64,000 nucleotides of DNA from Pedobacter sp. Leaf170 (GCF_920984665.1 NZ_CAKLBP010000002.1:762351-826350); one strand, 5' to 3'. Positions 17,037-26,615 are shown, counted from the stretch's first letter. Translations and numbers: made by a program. Notes: generated by a model not told the origin, from the letters alone.

Positions 17037-17459
17037 ATGTTACAGCCAAAAAGAACGAAGTTCAGGAAGATGCAAAAAGGCAGAATGAAGGGTTTAGCTT
17101 CTCGTGGAGCTGAATTAGCATTCGGATCTTTCGGTATCAAATCTTTAGAAGCAACTTGGATTACAAGTCGCCAGATAGAGGCTGCTCGTATCGCGGTAAC
17201 ACGTTTCATGAAACGTGAAGGCCAGGTATGGATCAGAATTTTCCCTGACAAACCGGTAACTAAAAAACCTGCCGAAGTACGTATGGGTAAAGGTAAGGGT
17301 GCTCCAGAATACTGGGTAGCAGTAGTAAGACCAGGACGTGTAATTTTCGAAGCTGAAGGTGTGCCTTTAGAAGTAGCTAAAGAAGCATTACGTTTAGCAG
17401 CTCAGAAATTACCAATCCAAACAAAATTTGTAGTACGTAGAGATTACGTAGAAGCATAG
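17037..17459 (+). CDS. rplP: 50S ribosomal protein L16
   Basis: 140 residues. It helps position the A-site t[28 protein letters not shown]-like [42 protein letters not shown] and [16 protein letters not shown] are typical. The following 75-bp gap to rpmC contains a weak inverted repeat (GTTGAG 17468-17473 / CTCAAC 17512-17517). Confidence 0.97.
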   Translation: MLQPKRTKFRKMQKGRMKGLASRGAELAFGSFGIKSLEATWITSRQIEAARIAVTRFMKREGQVWIRIFPDKPVTKKPAEVRMGKGKGAPEYWVAVVRPGRVIFEAEGVPLEVAKEALRLAAQKLPIQTKFVVRRDYVEA

Positions 17460-17534
17460 TAAAGTGTGTTGAGATGAATGTTGTAAATACTTGTTTTTTA
17501 TAACCGCTACACTCAACGTAAAAGAAAAATAAAA

Positions 17535-17747
17535 ATGAAAAATTCAGAAATCACAGGGCTTTCAAAAGAAGAATTAGTAGCTAAGATTGCGGAAGAAAAA
17601 GAGAACTTGTCAAAATTAAAGTTCGCTCATACTATTTCAGCTATCGAGAATCCTTCTCGTATTGCTAAAGTAAGAAAAGACATAGCCCGTTTAAACACTG
17701 AACTGACTAAAGTAAAAAACGCTGAGTCAGCTACTGAAACTAATTAA
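17535..17747 (+). CDS. rpmC: 50S ribosomal protein L29
   Basis: 70 residues, an antiparallel helical pair at the tunnel exit next to L23: [22 protein letters not shown] and [20 protein letters not shown]. Length and order (L16-L29-S17) are canonical. Confidence 0.96.
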   Translation: MKNSEITGLSKEELVAKIAEEKENLSKLKFAHTISAIENPSRIAKVRKDIARLNTELTKVKNAESATETN

Positions 17748-17760
17748 TTTGAGAGTCGAA

Positions 17761-18015
17761 ATGGAAAGACAATTAAGAAAAACAAGAACCGGGTTAGTGG
17801 TAAGCAACAAGATGGATAAATCTGTTGTAGTGAGCGTGGAACGTAAAGTAAAACACCCGATTTATGGTAAGTTCGTAAAGAAAACTACCAAATTTATGGC
17901 TCACGATGAGAAAAATGAATGCGGTATCGGTGATACAGTATTAATCATGGAAACTCGTCCGTTGAGTAAAAACAAGAATTGGAGATTGGTACAAATTTTA
18001 GAAAGAGCTAAATAA
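17761..18015 (+). CDS. rpsQ: 30S ribosomal protein S17
   Basis: 84 residues from the ATG at 17761 ([20 protein letters not shown]). A TTG at 17749 would add four residues. OB-fold primary 16S binder with [18 protein letters not shown] and [15 protein letters not shown] intact. One base separates it from rplN. Confidence 0.96.
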   Translation: MERQLRKTRTGLVVSNKMDKSVVVSVERKVKHPIYGKFVKKTTKFMAHDEKNECGIGDTVLIMETRPLSKNKNWRLVQILERAK

Positions 18016-18016
18016 G

Positions 18017-18385
18017 ATGGTACAACAGGAATCGAGATTAAACGTTGCTGATAACAGTGGCGCTAAAGAAGTATTAGTAATTCGTGTGCTAGGTGGAACC
18101 GGCAAACGTTATGCTTCAATTGGTGATAAAGTGGTTGTAACTGTAAAAAGCGCTTTACCGTCAGGTAACATTAAAAAAGGTACAGTTTCTAAAGCAGTAG
18201 TTGTTAGAACTAAAAAAGAAATCCGTCGTAAAGATGGTTCTTATATCCGTTTTGACGATAATGCTGCTGTATTATTGAACGCACAGGATGAGCCAAGAGG
18301 TACACGTATCTTTGGCCCGGTTGCGAGAGAACTACGTGAAAAACAATTCATGAAAATTGTATCATTAGCACCGGAGGTATTATAA
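18017..18385 (+). CDS. rplN: 50S ribosomal protein L14
   Basis: 122 residues, standard length. [20 protein letters not shown], the basic loop [15 protein letters not shown], and [15 protein letters not shown] are canonical. It sits at the subunit interface with L19 and starts one base after rpsQ. Confidence 0.98.
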   Translation: MVQQESRLNVADNSGAKEVLVIRVLGGTGKRYASIGDKVVVTVKSALPSGNIKKGTVSKAVVVRTKKEIRRKDGSYIRFDDNAAVLLNAQDEPRGTRIFGPVARELREKQFMKIVSLAPEVL

Positions 18386-18386
18386 A

Positions 18387-18728
18387 ATGGGAAACAAAGT
18401 AAATACACCATCAAAACTTAAAATCCGCACAGGAGATTTAGTTAAAGTAATTGCTGGCGATTCAAAAGGTCAACAAGGAAAAGTACTTTCAGTACAAATA
18501 GATAAAAACAGAGCCATTGTAGAAGGCATTAACTTAGTATCTAAACATACTAAACCAAATGCTGCAAACCCTAACGGTGGTATTATTAAAAAAGAAGCTG
18601 CTCTTCACATTTCTAACTTAATGTTAGTTGATCCTAAATCAGGTAAAGCTACCCGTGTTGGCCGTAAAGCTAATGCAGAAGGCAAATTGGTTAGAGTTGC
18701 TAAAATTTCAGGAGAGGAGATTAAATAA
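18387..18728 (+). CDS. rplX: 50S ribosomal protein L24
   Basis: 113 residues with an N-terminal KOW motif ([20 protein letters not shown]) and the following [19 protein letters not shown]. It is an early 23S assembly initiator. The stop overlaps the rplE start by one base. Confidence 0.97.
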   Translation: MGNKVNTPSKLKIRTGDLVKVIAGDSKGQQGKVLSVQIDKNRAIVEGINLVSKHTKPNAANPNGGIIKKEAALHISNLMLVDPKSGKATRVGRKANAEGKLVRVAKISGEEIK

Positions 18729-19291
18729 TGGCTACACCTAGATTAAAAAGCAAATACAAAGAAGAAGTTGTAAATGCACTAAAAGAAAAATTCCAGTACA
18801 AAACTGTAATGCAGGTTCCTAAATTGGAAAAAATCTGTATTAACCAGGGTGTTGGTCGTTTCTCGGTTACAGATAAAAAGATTATGGATACCACAATCGT
18901 TGAGTTGACTACAATTACTGGTCAGCAAGCGGTTCCGGCTAACTCTAAGAAAGATATCTCGAACTTTAAATTACGTAAAGGTATGCCAGTAGGTGTGCGT
19001 GTAACATTACGTGATAATAACATGTACGAGTTCTTAGATCGTTTAATTTCTGTAGCTTTGCCACGTATTCGTGATTTCAAAGGTATCAATGATAAAGGAT
19101 TTGATGGAAAAGGTAACTACACTTTAGGTGTTACTGAGCAAATCATTTTCCCTGAGATTAATATCGATAAAATCAATAAAATTTTAGGTATGGATATAAC
19201 TTTCGTAACTTCGGCAAAATCTGACGTAGAAGCCTTAGAGTTATTGAAACAATTCGGTTTACCATTTAAAAATCAAAAAACAGCAGAATAA
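18728..19291 (+). CDS. rplE: 50S ribosomal protein L5
   Basis: 187 residues. 5S rRNA-binding protein of the central protuberance. [56 protein letters not shown] and [19 protein letters not shown] are typical. It overlaps both neighbours by one base (TAATG at each end), showing tight translational coupling. Confidence 0.98.
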   Translation: MATPRLKSKYKEEVVNALKEKFQYKTVMQVPKLEKICINQGVGRFSVTDKKIMDTTIVELTTITGQQAVPANSKKDISNFKLRKGMPVGVRVTLRDNNMYEFLDRLISVALPRIRDFKGINDKGFDGKGNYTLGVTEQIIFPEINIDKINKILGMDITFVTSAKSDVEALELLKQFGLPFKNQKTAE

Positions 19292-19560
19292 TGGCAAAAG
19301 AAGGTGTAAAAGCACGCGAAGTAAAGCGCCAAAAATTGGTAGCTAGATACGCTGAGAAACGTGCAGCTTTAAAAGCTGCAGGAGATTTAGAGGGTTTAGA
19401 TAAATTACCTAAAAACTCATCTCCGGTACGTTTACACAACCGTTGTAAATTAACTGGTCGTCCACGTGGTTACATGCGTACCTTTGGTATTTCAAGGGTA
19501 ACGTTCCGCCAAATGGCACTAGACGGTAAAATACCAGGTGTTAAAAAAGCATCTTGGTAA
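19291..19560 (+). CDS. rpsN: 30S ribosomal protein S14 (zinc-free, long form)
   Basis: 89 residues with [22 protein letters not shown] and no CxxC pairs, so it is the long zinc-independent form. It overlaps rplE by one base. The next gap (143 bp, before rpsH) contains a palindrome and a structured element, listed separately. Confidence 0.97.
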   Translation: MAKEGVKAREVKRQKLVARYAEKRAALKAAGDLEGLDKLPKNSSPVRLHNRCKLTGRPRGYMRTFGISRVTFRQMALDGKIPGVKKASW

Positions 19561-19576
19561 TATAGTTTAAAGTTTT

Positions 19577-19616
19577 AAGTTATAGGTTGTAAGTAAAAAC
19601 TTACGACTTATAACTT
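19577..19616. repeat. Imperfect intergenic palindrome, TAAGTT type (copy 1)
   Basis: AAGTTATAGGTTGTAAGT (19577-19594), AAAA loop, ACTTACGACTTATAACTT (19599-19616): 16 of 18 positions pair. A diverged relative lies at 27691-27736 before rplQ. No T-run follows, so it is not a typical terminator. Confidence 0.75.
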
Positions 19617-19647
19617 ATTACATATAACTCAAAATTAAAATTTAACC

Positions 19648-19690
19648 GATAGCAGGTCCCACAGCTGGGTAGCAGAAGGAAACCACTATC
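19648..19690 (+). promoter_or_regulatory. Structured leader element before rpsH
   Basis: Outer stem GATAG (19648-19652) with CTATC (19686-19690), enclosing an inner hairpin CCCA-CAGC-TGGG (19658-19669) and a duplicated AGCAG. It lies 13 bp before the S8 start codon. S8 is a known autogenous repressor in other bacteria, so a binding site is a reasonable guess, but the fold is short and untested. Confidence 0.45.
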
Positions 19691-19703
19691 AAAAACAATA
19701 AAA

Positions 19704-20102
19704 ATGAATACAGATCCAATAGCAGATTATTTAACAAGAGTAAGGAATGCCATTAAGGCCAACCACCGTGTTGTAGAAATTCCTGCATCAAACCTTAAAA
19801 AAGAAATTACTAAAGTTCTTTTCGACAAAGGTTACATCGCGAACTATAAGTTTGAAGATACTACAGTTCAAGGCACAATTAAAATTGCTTTGAAATATAA
19901 TCCAATTACTAAAGTTCCTGCTATTCGTACATTAGTGCGAGTAAGTAAACCAGGTTTGAGAAACTATGCTGGCGTAGAAAACATGCCAAGAGTATTAAAC
20001 GGTTTAGGTATCGCAATCTTATCTACTTCTAAAGGTGTAATGACTGATAAAGAAGCAGCCAAATTAAACATTGGTGGTGAGGTATTGTGTCACGTTTATT
20101 AA
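19704..20102 (+). CDS. rpsH: 30S ribosomal protein S8
   Basis: 132 residues. Primary 16S binder of the central domain. TDPIADYLTRVRNAIKANH, RTLVRVSKPGLRNYAG, and the C-terminal GIAILSTSKGVMTDKEA are canonical. A 143-bp gap before it breaks the otherwise tight spacing of the operon. Confidence 0.97.
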   Translation: MNTDPIADYLTRVRNAIKANHRVVEIPASNLKKEITKVLFDKGYIANYKFEDTTVQGTIKIALKYNPITKVPAIRTLVRVSKPGLRNYAGVENMPRVLNGLGIAILSTSKGVMTDKEAAKLNIGGEVLCHVY

Positions 20103-20121
20103 TATTTAGGAGAACAACACA

Positions 20122-20679
20122 ATGTCAAGAATAGGAAAAGCCCCAATTACAATCCCTGCAGGTGTTACTGTGACCGTATCAAAAGATAACGTTGTAACTG
20201 TAAAAGGACCTAAAGGTGAATTAGTACAAGCAGTTGATGCAGACATCACTGTAGGACAAGAGGATGGTACATTAACAGTTAGCCGTCCATCAGAGCAAAA
20301 GAAACACAAAGCTTTACATGGTTTATACCGTTCATTAATTAACAACATGGTTGTTGGTGTAACTGAAGGTTATAAATTAGAGCAAGAATTAGTAGGTGTT
20401 GGTTACCGTGCAACAAATCAAGGTAATACTTTAGATTTAGTTTTAGGTTATTCTCACCACTATGTATTTCAGTTGCCACAAGAAATTAAAGTAACTACGA
20501 CATCAGAAAAAGGTCAAACGCCTAAAATCATTTTAGAAAGTATTGACAAACAATTGATTGGACAAGTAGCAGCGAAAATCCGTTCGTTACGTGCACCAGA
20601 GCCATATAAAGGTAAAGGTATCAAGTTTGTAGGTGAAGTGTTAAGAAGAAAAGCAGGTAAATCAGCATCTAAAAAATAG
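20122..20679 (+). CDS. rplF: 50S ribosomal protein L6
   Basis: 185 residues, with two related alpha/beta domains. [16 protein letters not shown] at the N-terminus and [17 protein letters not shown] near the C-terminus are characteristic. An AGGAG-like sequence (TTAGGAGAAC, ~12 bp upstream) is one of the few Shine-Dalgarno-like sites in the window. Confidence 0.97.
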   Translation: MSRIGKAPITIPAGVTVTVSKDNVVTVKGPKGELVQAVDADITVGQEDGTLTVSRPSEQKKHKALHGLYRSLINNMVVGVTEGYKLEQELVGVGYRATNQGNTLDLVLGYSHHYVFQLPQEIKVTTTSEKGQTPKIILESIDKQLIGQVAAKIRSLRAPEPYKGKGIKFVGEVLRRKAGKSASKK

Positions 20680-20684
20680 TAATC

Positions 20685-21038
20685 ATGGCAGGTAAAAAAT
20701 TATCAAGAAGAGATCGTATTAAAAAAGGGATCAGAAAAAGACTTACCGGTTCGGAAGAACGTCCAAGGTTATCTGTATATAGAAGCAATAAAGGTATTTA
20801 TGCTCAGGTAATTAACGATATCACCGGTACAACAATCGCTTCGGCATCATCATTATCCAAAGATTTTGCTGGTACTGGAAGTAAATCAGACCAATCAGTT
20901 GCAGTAGGTAAATTAGTTGCCGAAAAAGCAATTGCTGCAGGTGTTAAACAAGTTGTTTTCGATAGAAATGGCTATTTATACCACGGTCGTGTAAAATCGT
21001 TAGCTGAAGGTGCTCGCGAGGCTGGTCTAGTATTTTAA
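20685..21038 (+). CDS. rplR: 50S ribosomal protein L18
   Basis: 117 residues, 5S rRNA binder. [41 protein letters not shown] and the C-terminal [19 protein letters not shown] are canonical. Confidence 0.97.
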   Translation: MAGKKLSRRDRIKKGIRKRLTGSEERPRLSVYRSNKGIYAQVINDITGTTIASASSLSKDFAGTGSKSDQSVAVGKLVAEKAIAAGVKQVVFDRNGYLYHGRVKSLAEGAREAGLVF

Positions 21039-21056
21039 TCTGAAAGAAAAAGTAAG

Positions 21057-21575
21057 ATGTCAACTATCAATATAAAAAGAGTTAAAACCACCGATATCGA
21101 ATTAAAGGATCGTTTGGTTAGTATACAACGTGTTGCCAAAGTAACCAAAGGTGGTCGTACTTTCAGCTTCTCAGCAATTGTTGTTGTTGGAGATGAGAAC
21201 GGTGTTGTAGGTTACGGTTTAGGTAAAGCGAAAGAGGTAACTGAAGCTATTGCAAAAGGAGTGGATGATGCTAAAAAGAACTTAGTAAAAGTTCCAATTT
21301 TAAACGGTACTGTTCCTCACGAGCAAATTGGTAAATTCTCTGGTGGTTTTGTTTTAATCAAACCAGCAGCAGTAGGTACCGGTGTAATTGCTGGTGGTGC
21401 AATGCGTGCTGTATTAGAAAGTGCTGGCGTACATAACGTATTAGCAAAATCTAAAGGTTCATCAAATCCTCACAACGTGGTAAAAGCAACTGTTGATGCA
21501 TTGACAAAAATGCGTGATGCTTATACAGTAGCTCAAACTCGTGGTATCGATTTAAACAAAGTTTTTAACGGATAA
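21057..21575 (+). CDS. rpsE: 30S ribosomal protein S5
   Basis: 172 residues. It acts in decoding fidelity and mRNA unwinding at the entry channel. [58 protein letters not shown] and [16 protein letters not shown] are typical. Four bases separate it from rpmD. Confidence 0.97.
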   Translation: MSTINIKRVKTTDIELKDRLVSIQRVAKVTKGGRTFSFSAIVVVGDENGVVGYGLGKAKEVTEAIAKGVDDAKKNLVKVPILNGTVPHEQIGKFSGGFVLIKPAAVGTGVIAGGAMRAVLESAGVHNVLAKSKGSSNPHNVVKATVDALTKMRDAYTVAQTRGIDLNKVFNG

Positions 21576-21579
21576 TATC

Positions 21580-21759
21580 ATGGCTAAGATCAAAATAACA
21601 CAAATAAAAAGCGTTATCGATAGAAGCGAGCGTCAAAAAAGAACCGTTCAGGCTTTAGGTTTATCTAAAATGAACCAGAGTGTAGAGGTAGAAGCTACTC
21701 CTCAAATTATCGGTATGATTCGTAAAGTGAATCATTTAATCGCAATCGAAAGTATATAA
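21580..21759 (+). CDS. rpmD: 50S ribosomal protein L30
   Basis: 59 residues, read directly from the sequence: MAKIKITQIKSVIDRSERQ..., then TVQALGLSKMNQSVEVEATP and a C-terminal MIRKVNHLIAIESI. Length and position between rpsE and rplO are canonical. A strong hairpin begins 8 bp after its stop. Confidence 0.96.
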   Translation: MAKIKITQIKSVIDRSERQKRTVQALGLSKMNQSVEVEATPQIIGMIRKVNHLIAIESI

Positions 21760-21766
21760 TTTTTCT

Positions 21767-21800
21767 AAAGATGTATCCGTTATTTAATGGATACATCTTT
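21767..21800 (+). terminator. Terminator-like hairpin inside the operon (rpmD / rplO)
   Basis: 12-bp perfect inverted repeat AAAGATGTATCC (21767-21778) / GGATACATCTTT (21789-21800) with a 10-nt loop and a short T-rich tail (TATATTATT). It could end part of the transcripts before rplO, or protect the upstream 3' end after processing. Confidence 0.7.
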
Positions 21801-21859
21801 TATATTATTAATCGTTGTGCCTGTTTAGTGAAAGCGAAGGGCAACACAAATTCAAAAAA

Positions 21860-22306
21860 ATGAATTTAAGTAATTTAAAACCTGCAAAAGGTTCTACAAA
21901 AAACAGTAAGAGAATTGGTCGTGGTACAGGTTCAGGCCGTGGTGGTACTTCAACTCGTGGTCACAAAGGTGCTGGTTCACGTTCTGGTCACTCTACTAAA
22001 ATCGGTTTCGAAGGTGGCCAAATGCCTTTACAACGTCGTGTGCCTAAAGTTGGTTTCAAACCAATTAACCGTACAGAATACGTTGGTGTAAACTTAGATG
22101 TTTTACAAGGCTTAGCTGAAAAATTTAACTTAACTACAATTGATTTCGCAGCTTTACAACAACATGGTTTAGCTTCTAAAAACGACTTAGTTAAAATTTT
22201 AGGCCGTGGTGAGGTTAAAGCAAAAATCGAAGTTACAGCACATGCGTTCTCTGCAACCGCACAAAAAGCTATTGAAGCAGCAGGTGGTTCAATTGTAAAA
22301 TTGTAA
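21860..22306 (+). CDS. rplO: 50S ribosomal protein L15
   Basis: 148 residues from the ATG at 21860 ([20 protein letters not shown]). The frame is open from 21815, but that part is not L15-like. [35 protein letters not shown] and the C-terminal [17 protein letters not shown] are typical. Seven bases precede secY. Confidence 0.97.
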   Translation: MNLSNLKPAKGSTKNSKRIGRGTGSGRGGTSTRGHKGAGSRSGHSTKIGFEGGQMPLQRRVPKVGFKPINRTEYVGVNLDVLQGLAEKFNLTTIDFAALQQHGLASKNDLVKILGRGEVKAKIEVTAHAFSATAQKAIEAAGGSIVKL

Positions 22307-22313
22307 TTATTAA

Positions 22314-23660
22314 ATGAAGAAGCTATTTACTACTTTAAGTAATATCTGGAAAATACAAGAATTAAAAGACCGTATTTTATTTACGGTTATGATTCTTTTG
22401 GTATACCGTTTCGTATCTCACGTGGTTTTACCGGGTGTGGATCCAACTGCTTTAGGTGAAAACGAAAAATCGGGCATTTTAGGCTTACTAGATATGTTCG
22501 CCGGAGGTTCATTCTCTCGTGTTTCTATTTTAGCATTAGGGGTAATGCCTTATATCTCTGCGTCGATTGTGGTGCAACTATTGGGTATTGCTGTTCCTAC
22601 TTTCCAAAAAATGCAGAAAGAGGGCGAAAGTGGTAGAAAAAAATTAAACCAGATTACACGTTATTTAACAGTAGCCATTACGATTGTTCAATCGGTTGGT
22701 TATGTTAAAACTCAAGTTCCGGAAACGGCAATCTTGCCTGTAATGAGCCAAACCATGTTTTATATTGTATCTACGTTTGTATTAACAGCAGGTACTTTAT
22801 TTGTAATGTGGTTAGGTGAAAAAATTACTGATAAAGGTATTGGTAATGGTACATCATTAATTATTATGGTGGGTATTATCGCTCGCTTACCGCAAGCTAT
22901 TAGTCAGGAGTTTTCTGATAAAGTAGGTGCAGCAAGTACAGGTGGTGGTCCGGTTGCATTAGTATTAGAGGTTGTTGCCTTATTTGCTATTGTAATGTTT
23001 ACCATTTTAATTGTACAAGGTGTACGTAAAGTACCAGTACAGTATGCAAAGAAAATTGTTGGAAACCGTCAGTTTGGTGGTGTTCGTCAATACATTCCTT
23101 TAAAGGTAAATGCTGCTGGTGTAATGCCAATCATTTTTGCGCAGGCTTTAATGTTTATTCCTGGTGCGTTAATTCAATTTGTGCCTTCTTTACAAGGTTC
23201 TTGGTTAATTCAATTTAGCAACACAACTTCATTAGCGTACAGCTTAACATTTGCATTTTTAATTATTGCATTTACATTTTTCTATACAGCCATTACGGTT
23301 AATCCAACTCAAATGAGTGATGATATGAAGAAAAATGGTGGTTTTATACCAGGTGTAAAACCAGGTTTTGCAACATCAACTTTTATCGATGATGTAATCT
23401 CTAAAATCACATTTCCAGGTGCAGTATTTTTAGCAATAATTGCCGTATTACCTTCAGTTGCCGTTAAATTTGGTATTAAACAAGAATTTGCTCATTTCTT
23501 TGGTGGAACATCACTATTAATTTTGGTAGGTGTTGTTTTAGATACTTTACAACAAATTGAAAGTTATCTATTGATGCGTCATTACGATGGTTTAATGAAA
23601 ACAGGTAGAGTTACTGGCAGAACAGGGGTTCCTGCTGCAAGTAGCAATGCAGCATTGTAA
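22314..23660 (+). CDS. secY: Protein translocase subunit SecY
   Basis: Central pore subunit of the Sec translocon in the inner membrane, 448 residues with about ten membrane helices. Motifs: LVYRFVSHVVLPGVD, GILGLLDMFAGGSFSRVSI, PYISASIVVQLL, the loop EGESGRKKLNQITRY, GIGNGTSLIIMVGI, and IPLKVNAAGVMPIIFAQAL. The C-terminal tail YDGLMKTGRVTGR is normal. It is followed by a hairpin and then map. Confidence 0.97.
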   Translation: MKKLFTTLSNIWKIQELKDRILFTVMILLVYRFVSHVVLPGVDPTALGENEKSGILGLLDMFAGGSFSRVSILALGVMPYISASIVVQLLGIAVPTFQKMQKEGESGRKKLNQITRYLTVAITIVQSVGYVKTQVPETAILPVMSQTMFYIVSTFVLTAGTLFVMWLGEKITDKGIGNGTSLIIMVGIIARLPQAISQEFSDKVGAASTGGGPVALVLEVVALFAIVMFTILIVQGVRKVPVQYAKKIVGNRQFGGVRQYIPLKVNAAGVMPIIFAQALMFIPGALIQFVPSLQGSWLIQFSNTTSLAYSLTFAFLIIAFTFFYTAITVNPTQMSDDMKKNGGFIPGVKPGFATSTFIDDVISKITFPGAVFLAIIAVLPSVAVKFGIKQEFAHFFGGTSLLILVGVVLDTLQQIESYLLMRHYDGLMKTGRVTGRTGVPAASSNAAL

Positions 23661-23688
23661 TTAATAAAATATTGAATTTTGAATAATG

Positions 23689-23724
23689 AAATGAGTGAGT
23701 TACCTTTTGGTGGTTCACTCATTT
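23689..23724 (+). terminator. Hairpin between secY and map
   Basis: 10-bp perfect inverted repeat AAATGAGTGA (23689-23698) / TCACTCATTT (23715-23724), extended inside by ACC/GGT around a TTTT loop. The tail is TTAAATT, so termination strength is doubtful. Confidence 0.55.
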
Positions 23725-23752
23725 TAAATTCAGACATTCAAAGCTGAAAATA

Positions 23753-24538
23753 ATGTCTAAAATCTATTACAAATCTCTGGAAGAGATCGAGTTAATAAGA
23801 GAGAGTTCAATGCTTGTTTCAAGAACTTTGACTGAAGTAGCAAAGGTAATTGGTCCGGGTATTCGTACAAATCAATTAGATAAGTTAGCTTACGAGTTTA
23901 TAAATGATAATGGAGCAATCCCGGCATTTTTAAACTACAATGGTTTCCCTTACTCTTTATGTATTTCACCAAATGAACAAGTAGTTCATGGTTTTCCAAG
24001 TGATTATGTAATAAAAGAAGGCGATTTAATTTCAGTAGACTGTGGAGTAATCAAAAATGGTTTTTTCGGAGATTCGGCATATACCTTCTCAATAGGTGAA
24101 GTTGATGCATTAAAGCAAAAATTAGTTGAGGTTACCAAACAGTGTTTATTATTAGGGATAGAAAAGGCTGTGGTTGGAAAGCGTGTTGGCGATATTTCTT
24201 TTGCAGTGCAGCAGTATGCCGAGGCTAATGGATTTAGTGTAGTAAGAGAATTGGTAGGTCATGGTGTAGGGGTGAAGCTTCACGAAAAACCAGATGTTCC
24301 TAATTACGGAAAACGCGGTAGCGGGCCAAAACTTGAAGAAGGAATGGTTATCGCAATTGAACCTATGATAAATGCTGGCGTTGCCGGTGTTAATTTTCAT
24401 AGTGACGGATGGACAATAACGAGTAAAGACAGTAAACCTTCAGCTCATTTTGAACACTCAATAGCAATAAAAAAGGGCAAGGCAGATGTTTTATCAAGCT
24501 TTTCTATAATAGAAGAAGTTTTACAACAAAAAAAATAA
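23753..24538 (+). CDS. map: Methionine aminopeptidase, type I
   Basis: Removes N-terminal methionine from nascent proteins. 261 residues in the pita-bread fold. Metal ligands are visible: D in SVDCGVIKNGFFGD (two Asp), His in LVGHGVGVKLHEKP, Glu in AIEPMINAG and Glu in HFEHSIAIKKG. The substrate His is in NEQVVHGFPS. Its position between secY and infA is canonical for spc operons. Confidence 0.97.
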   Translation: MSKIYYKSLEEIELIRESSMLVSRTLTEVAKVIGPGIRTNQLDKLAYEFINDNGAIPAFLNYNGFPYSLCISPNEQVVHGFPSDYVIKEGDLISVDCGVIKNGFFGDSAYTFSIGEVDALKQKLVEVTKQCLLLGIEKAVVGKRVGDISFAVQQYAEANGFSVVRELVGHGVGVKLHEKPDVPNYGKRGSGPKLEEGMVIAIEPMINAGVAGVNFHSDGWTITSKDSKPSAHFEHSIAIKKGKADVLSSFSIIEEVLQQKK

Positions 24539-24557
24539 ATAATTAAAATTTTTTATT

Positions 24558-24565
24558 TAATTTTG
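24558..24565 (+). promoter_or_regulatory. Possible internal promoter -7 element before infA
   Basis: TAATTTTG, followed by GCAACCCGG, a start-site context similar to the promoters at the window end (TTTGCAACCCG). No TTTG at the -33 position, so only the -7 half is convincing. Confidence 0.45.
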
Positions 24566-24609
24566 CAACCCGGTTTATAACCAGCTAAATAAGTAACAAT
24601 CAATAAAAT

Positions 24610-24828
24610 ATGGCTAAACAAGCCTCAATTGAACAAGACGGAGTAATAAGAGAAGCATTATCAAATGCTATGTTCAGGGTAGAACTCGAGAACGGTCACG
24701 AGATTATTGCGCACATTTCAGGTAAGATGAGGATGCACTACATCAAAATTCTTCCTGGTGATAAAGTGAAACTAGAGATGTCGCCGTATGATTTAACAAA
24801 AGGTCGCATCACTTATAGATACAAATAA
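24610..24828 (+). CDS. infA: Translation initiation factor IF-1
   Basis: 72 residues, the standard length. OB fold with [40 protein letters not shown] and [18 protein letters not shown]. It occupies the ribosomal A site during initiation. One base separates it from rpmJ. Confidence 0.98.
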   Translation: MAKQASIEQDGVIREALSNAMFRVELENGHEIIAHISGKMRMHYIKILPGDKVKLEMSPYDLTKGRITYRYK

Positions 24829-24829
24829 A

Positions 24830-24946
24830 ATGAAAGTTAGATCATCAATTAAAAAACGTAGCGCTGATTGCAAGATTATTCGCCGTAAAGGTAAACTTTA
24901 CGTTATCAATAAGAAAAATCCAAAATACAAGCAACGTCAAGGGTAA
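24830..24946 (+). CDS. rpmJ: 50S ribosomal protein L36 (zinc-free type)
   Basis: 38 residues, read directly: [20 protein letters not shown]..., then a C-terminal NPKYKQRQG. Classical L36 has three Cys and one His for zinc. Here only C14 remains, and the other ligand positions are Ser, Asn/Lys and Tyr, so this is the zinc-free form. Placement infA-rpmJ-rpsM is canonical. Confidence 0.96.
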   Translation: MKVRSSIKKRSADCKIIRRKGKLYVINKKNPKYKQRQG

Positions 24947-24972
24947 TTAGAGATTATTGTAATGTACCGCAC

Positions 24973-24989
24973 AACGGTGGCCCGCCGTT
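24973..24989 (+). promoter_or_regulatory. GC-rich hairpin in the rpmJ-rpsM gap
   Basis: AACGG (24973-24977) and CCGTT (24985-24989) pair around TGGCCCG, the most GC-rich part of a 70-bp gap. It may be a leader or processing structure for the S13-S11-S4 set. Function is unproven. Confidence 0.4.
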
Positions 24990-25016
24990 CGGAATTACTT
25001 AAAAACATAAACAAAT

Positions 25017-25394
25017 ATGGCAAGGATTTCAGGTATTGATTTACCAAGAAACAAAAGAGGAGAGATAGGGTTAACCTATATCTACGGAATAGGTAGAACA
25101 ACTGCACAACGTATTTTAACTACTGCAGGTATCGACTTAAACAAAAAAGTACAAGATTGGTCTGATGATGAATTATCAGCAATCCGTACAATGATTAACG
25201 ACGAGATTAAAGTAGAAGGTGCTTTACGTTCTGAGGTTCAGTTAAACATTAAACGTTTAATGGATATTGGTTGTTACCGTGGTTTGCGTCACAGAAAAGG
25301 TTTACCTTCTCGTGGTCAGCGTACTAAAAACAACTCACGTACTCGTAAGGGTAAGAGAAAAACAGTTGCTAACAAGAAAAAAGCTACTAAATAA
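25017..25394 (+). CDS. rpsM: 30S ribosomal protein S13
   Basis: 125 residues. [58 protein letters not shown] and the basic tail [15 protein letters not shown] are typical. It contacts P-site tRNA in the head. A 150-bp repeat-filled gap separates it from rpsK. Confidence 0.97.
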   Translation: MARISGIDLPRNKRGEIGLTYIYGIGRTTAQRILTTAGIDLNKKVQDWSDDELSAIRTMINDEIKVEGALRSEVQLNIKRLMDIGCYRGLRHRKGLPSRGQRTKNNSRTRKGKRKTVANKKKATK

Positions 25395-25401
25395 TAGATA
25401 G

Positions 25402-25530
25402 ATGTGAGATCTGAGATTTGAGATGTGTTAGCATGTCTTTTAATCAGCTCAAATCTGGAATAAAACAGAAAAAGTAGGATACTGAGTATCGGGGTAGGGG
25501 AAGTCTCATATCTCAAGTCTCATATCTAAA
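25402..25530. repeat. Degenerate palindromic repeat in the rpsM-rpsK gap (TGAGAT / ATCTCA type)
   Basis: The left part (25402-25428) contains GTGAGATCTGAGATTTGAGA. The right part (25507-25530) contains TCTCATATCTCAAGTCTCAT. They are near complements flanking ~80 bp of unrelated sequence. The right arm ends just before the S11 start. The short GAGAT words suggest growth by slippage. Confidence 0.6.
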
Positions 25531-25544
25531 ATCTAAAAGATAAA

Positions 25545-25934
25545 ATGGCTAAGAGTAAAAAAGTAACCAAAAAACGTATCGTTGTAATTGAGCCTGTTGG
25601 TCAGGCACACATCAATGCTACTTTCAACAACATCATCGTTACCTTAACAAACAACAACGGACAGACTATTTCATGGTCTTCTGCTGGTAAAATGGGCTTT
25701 AAAGGTTCTAAAAAGAACACCCCTTATGCAGCTGGTCAAGCAGCTTCAGATTGTGGTAAAGTTGCGTTTGATTTAGGTTTACGTAAAGTTGAAGTGTTTG
25801 TAAAAGGTCCGGGTTCAGGTCGTGAATCTGCAATCAGAACTTTACAAGTAGCAGGTATTGAAGTAACATCTATTAAAGATATTACGCCACTTCCTCACAA
25901 CGGATGTCGTCCTCCTAAAAAGAGAAGAGTTTAA
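25545..25934 (+). CDS. rpsK: 30S ribosomal protein S11
   Basis: 129 residues. Platform protein. [56 protein letters not shown] and the C-terminal [15 protein letters not shown] are canonical. Confidence 0.98.
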   Translation: MAKSKKVTKKRIVVIEPVGQAHINATFNNIIVTLTNNNGQTISWSSAGKMGFKGSKKNTPYAAGQAASDCGKVAFDLGLRKVEVFVKGPGSGRESAIRTLQVAGIEVTSIKDITPLPHNGCRPPKKRRV

Positions 25935-25955
25935 TTAATTTTAAAGCTAAGAATC

Positions 25956-25972
25956 TTCAGTTACAGACTGAA
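25956..25972 (+). promoter_or_regulatory. Small hairpin before rpsD
   Basis: TTCAGT (25956-25961) and ACTGAA (25967-25972) pair around TACAG, 23 bp before the S4 start. S4 represses the alpha operon in E. coli through a leader structure. No such pseudoknot is evident here. Confidence 0.3.
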
Positions 25973-25995
25973 TGATACTTTAAAAACAGAAAAAA

Positions 25996-26604
25996 ATGGC
26001 AAGATATACAGGCCCAAAATCAAAAATCGCACGTAAATTCAGAGAACCAATTTTCGGTCCTGATAAAGTGTTAGACAGAAAAAATTATCCTCCTGGCCAA
26101 CATGGCGTTTCAAAAAGAAGAGGTAAACAATCTGAGTATGCAATCCAGTTAATGGAGAAACAAAAAGTAAAATATACTTACGGTGTATTAGAAAAGCAGT
26201 TCAGTAACTTGTTTAAAAAAGCATCTTCACGTGCAGGTATCACTGGTGATAACTTACTTCAATTATTAGAAGCACGTTTAGATAATACAGTTTACCGTTT
26301 AGGTATCGCAACAACCCGTTCTGGTGCACGCCAGTTAGTTAGCCATAAACACGTAACTGTGAATGGTGAAGTTGTAAATATCCCTTCATATCAGTTAAAA
26401 GCTGGTGATGTTGTAGCGGTTCGTGAAAAATCTAAATCATTAGAATCAATTAGTAACTCTGTTTCAGGCAGAACAATTAATAAATTTGCCTGGTTAGAAT
26501 GGAATGCAAGCGATTTAACTGGTAAGTTCTTAACTTATCCTCAACGCGATGAAATTCCAGAAAACATTAAGGAAAACTTAATCATCGAGTTATACTCAAA
26601 GTAA
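25996..26604 (+). CDS. rpsD: 30S ribosomal protein S4 (zinc-free)
   Basis: 202 residues. Early 16S binder. [38 protein letters not shown], an S4 RNA-binding domain with [20 protein letters not shown] and [17 protein letters not shown]. No N-terminal cysteines, so it is the zinc-free type. It is followed by a terminator-like hairpin before rpoA. Confidence 0.97.
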   Translation: MARYTGPKSKIARKFREPIFGPDKVLDRKNYPPGQHGVSKRRGKQSEYAIQLMEKQKVKYTYGVLEKQFSNLFKKASSRAGITGDNLLQLLEARLDNTVYRLGIATTRSGARQLVSHKHVTVNGEVVNIPSYQLKAGDVVAVREKSKSLESISNSVSGRTINKFAWLEWNASDLTGKFLTYPQRDEIPENIKENLIIELYSK

Positions 26605-26615
26605 TAAATAGAATA

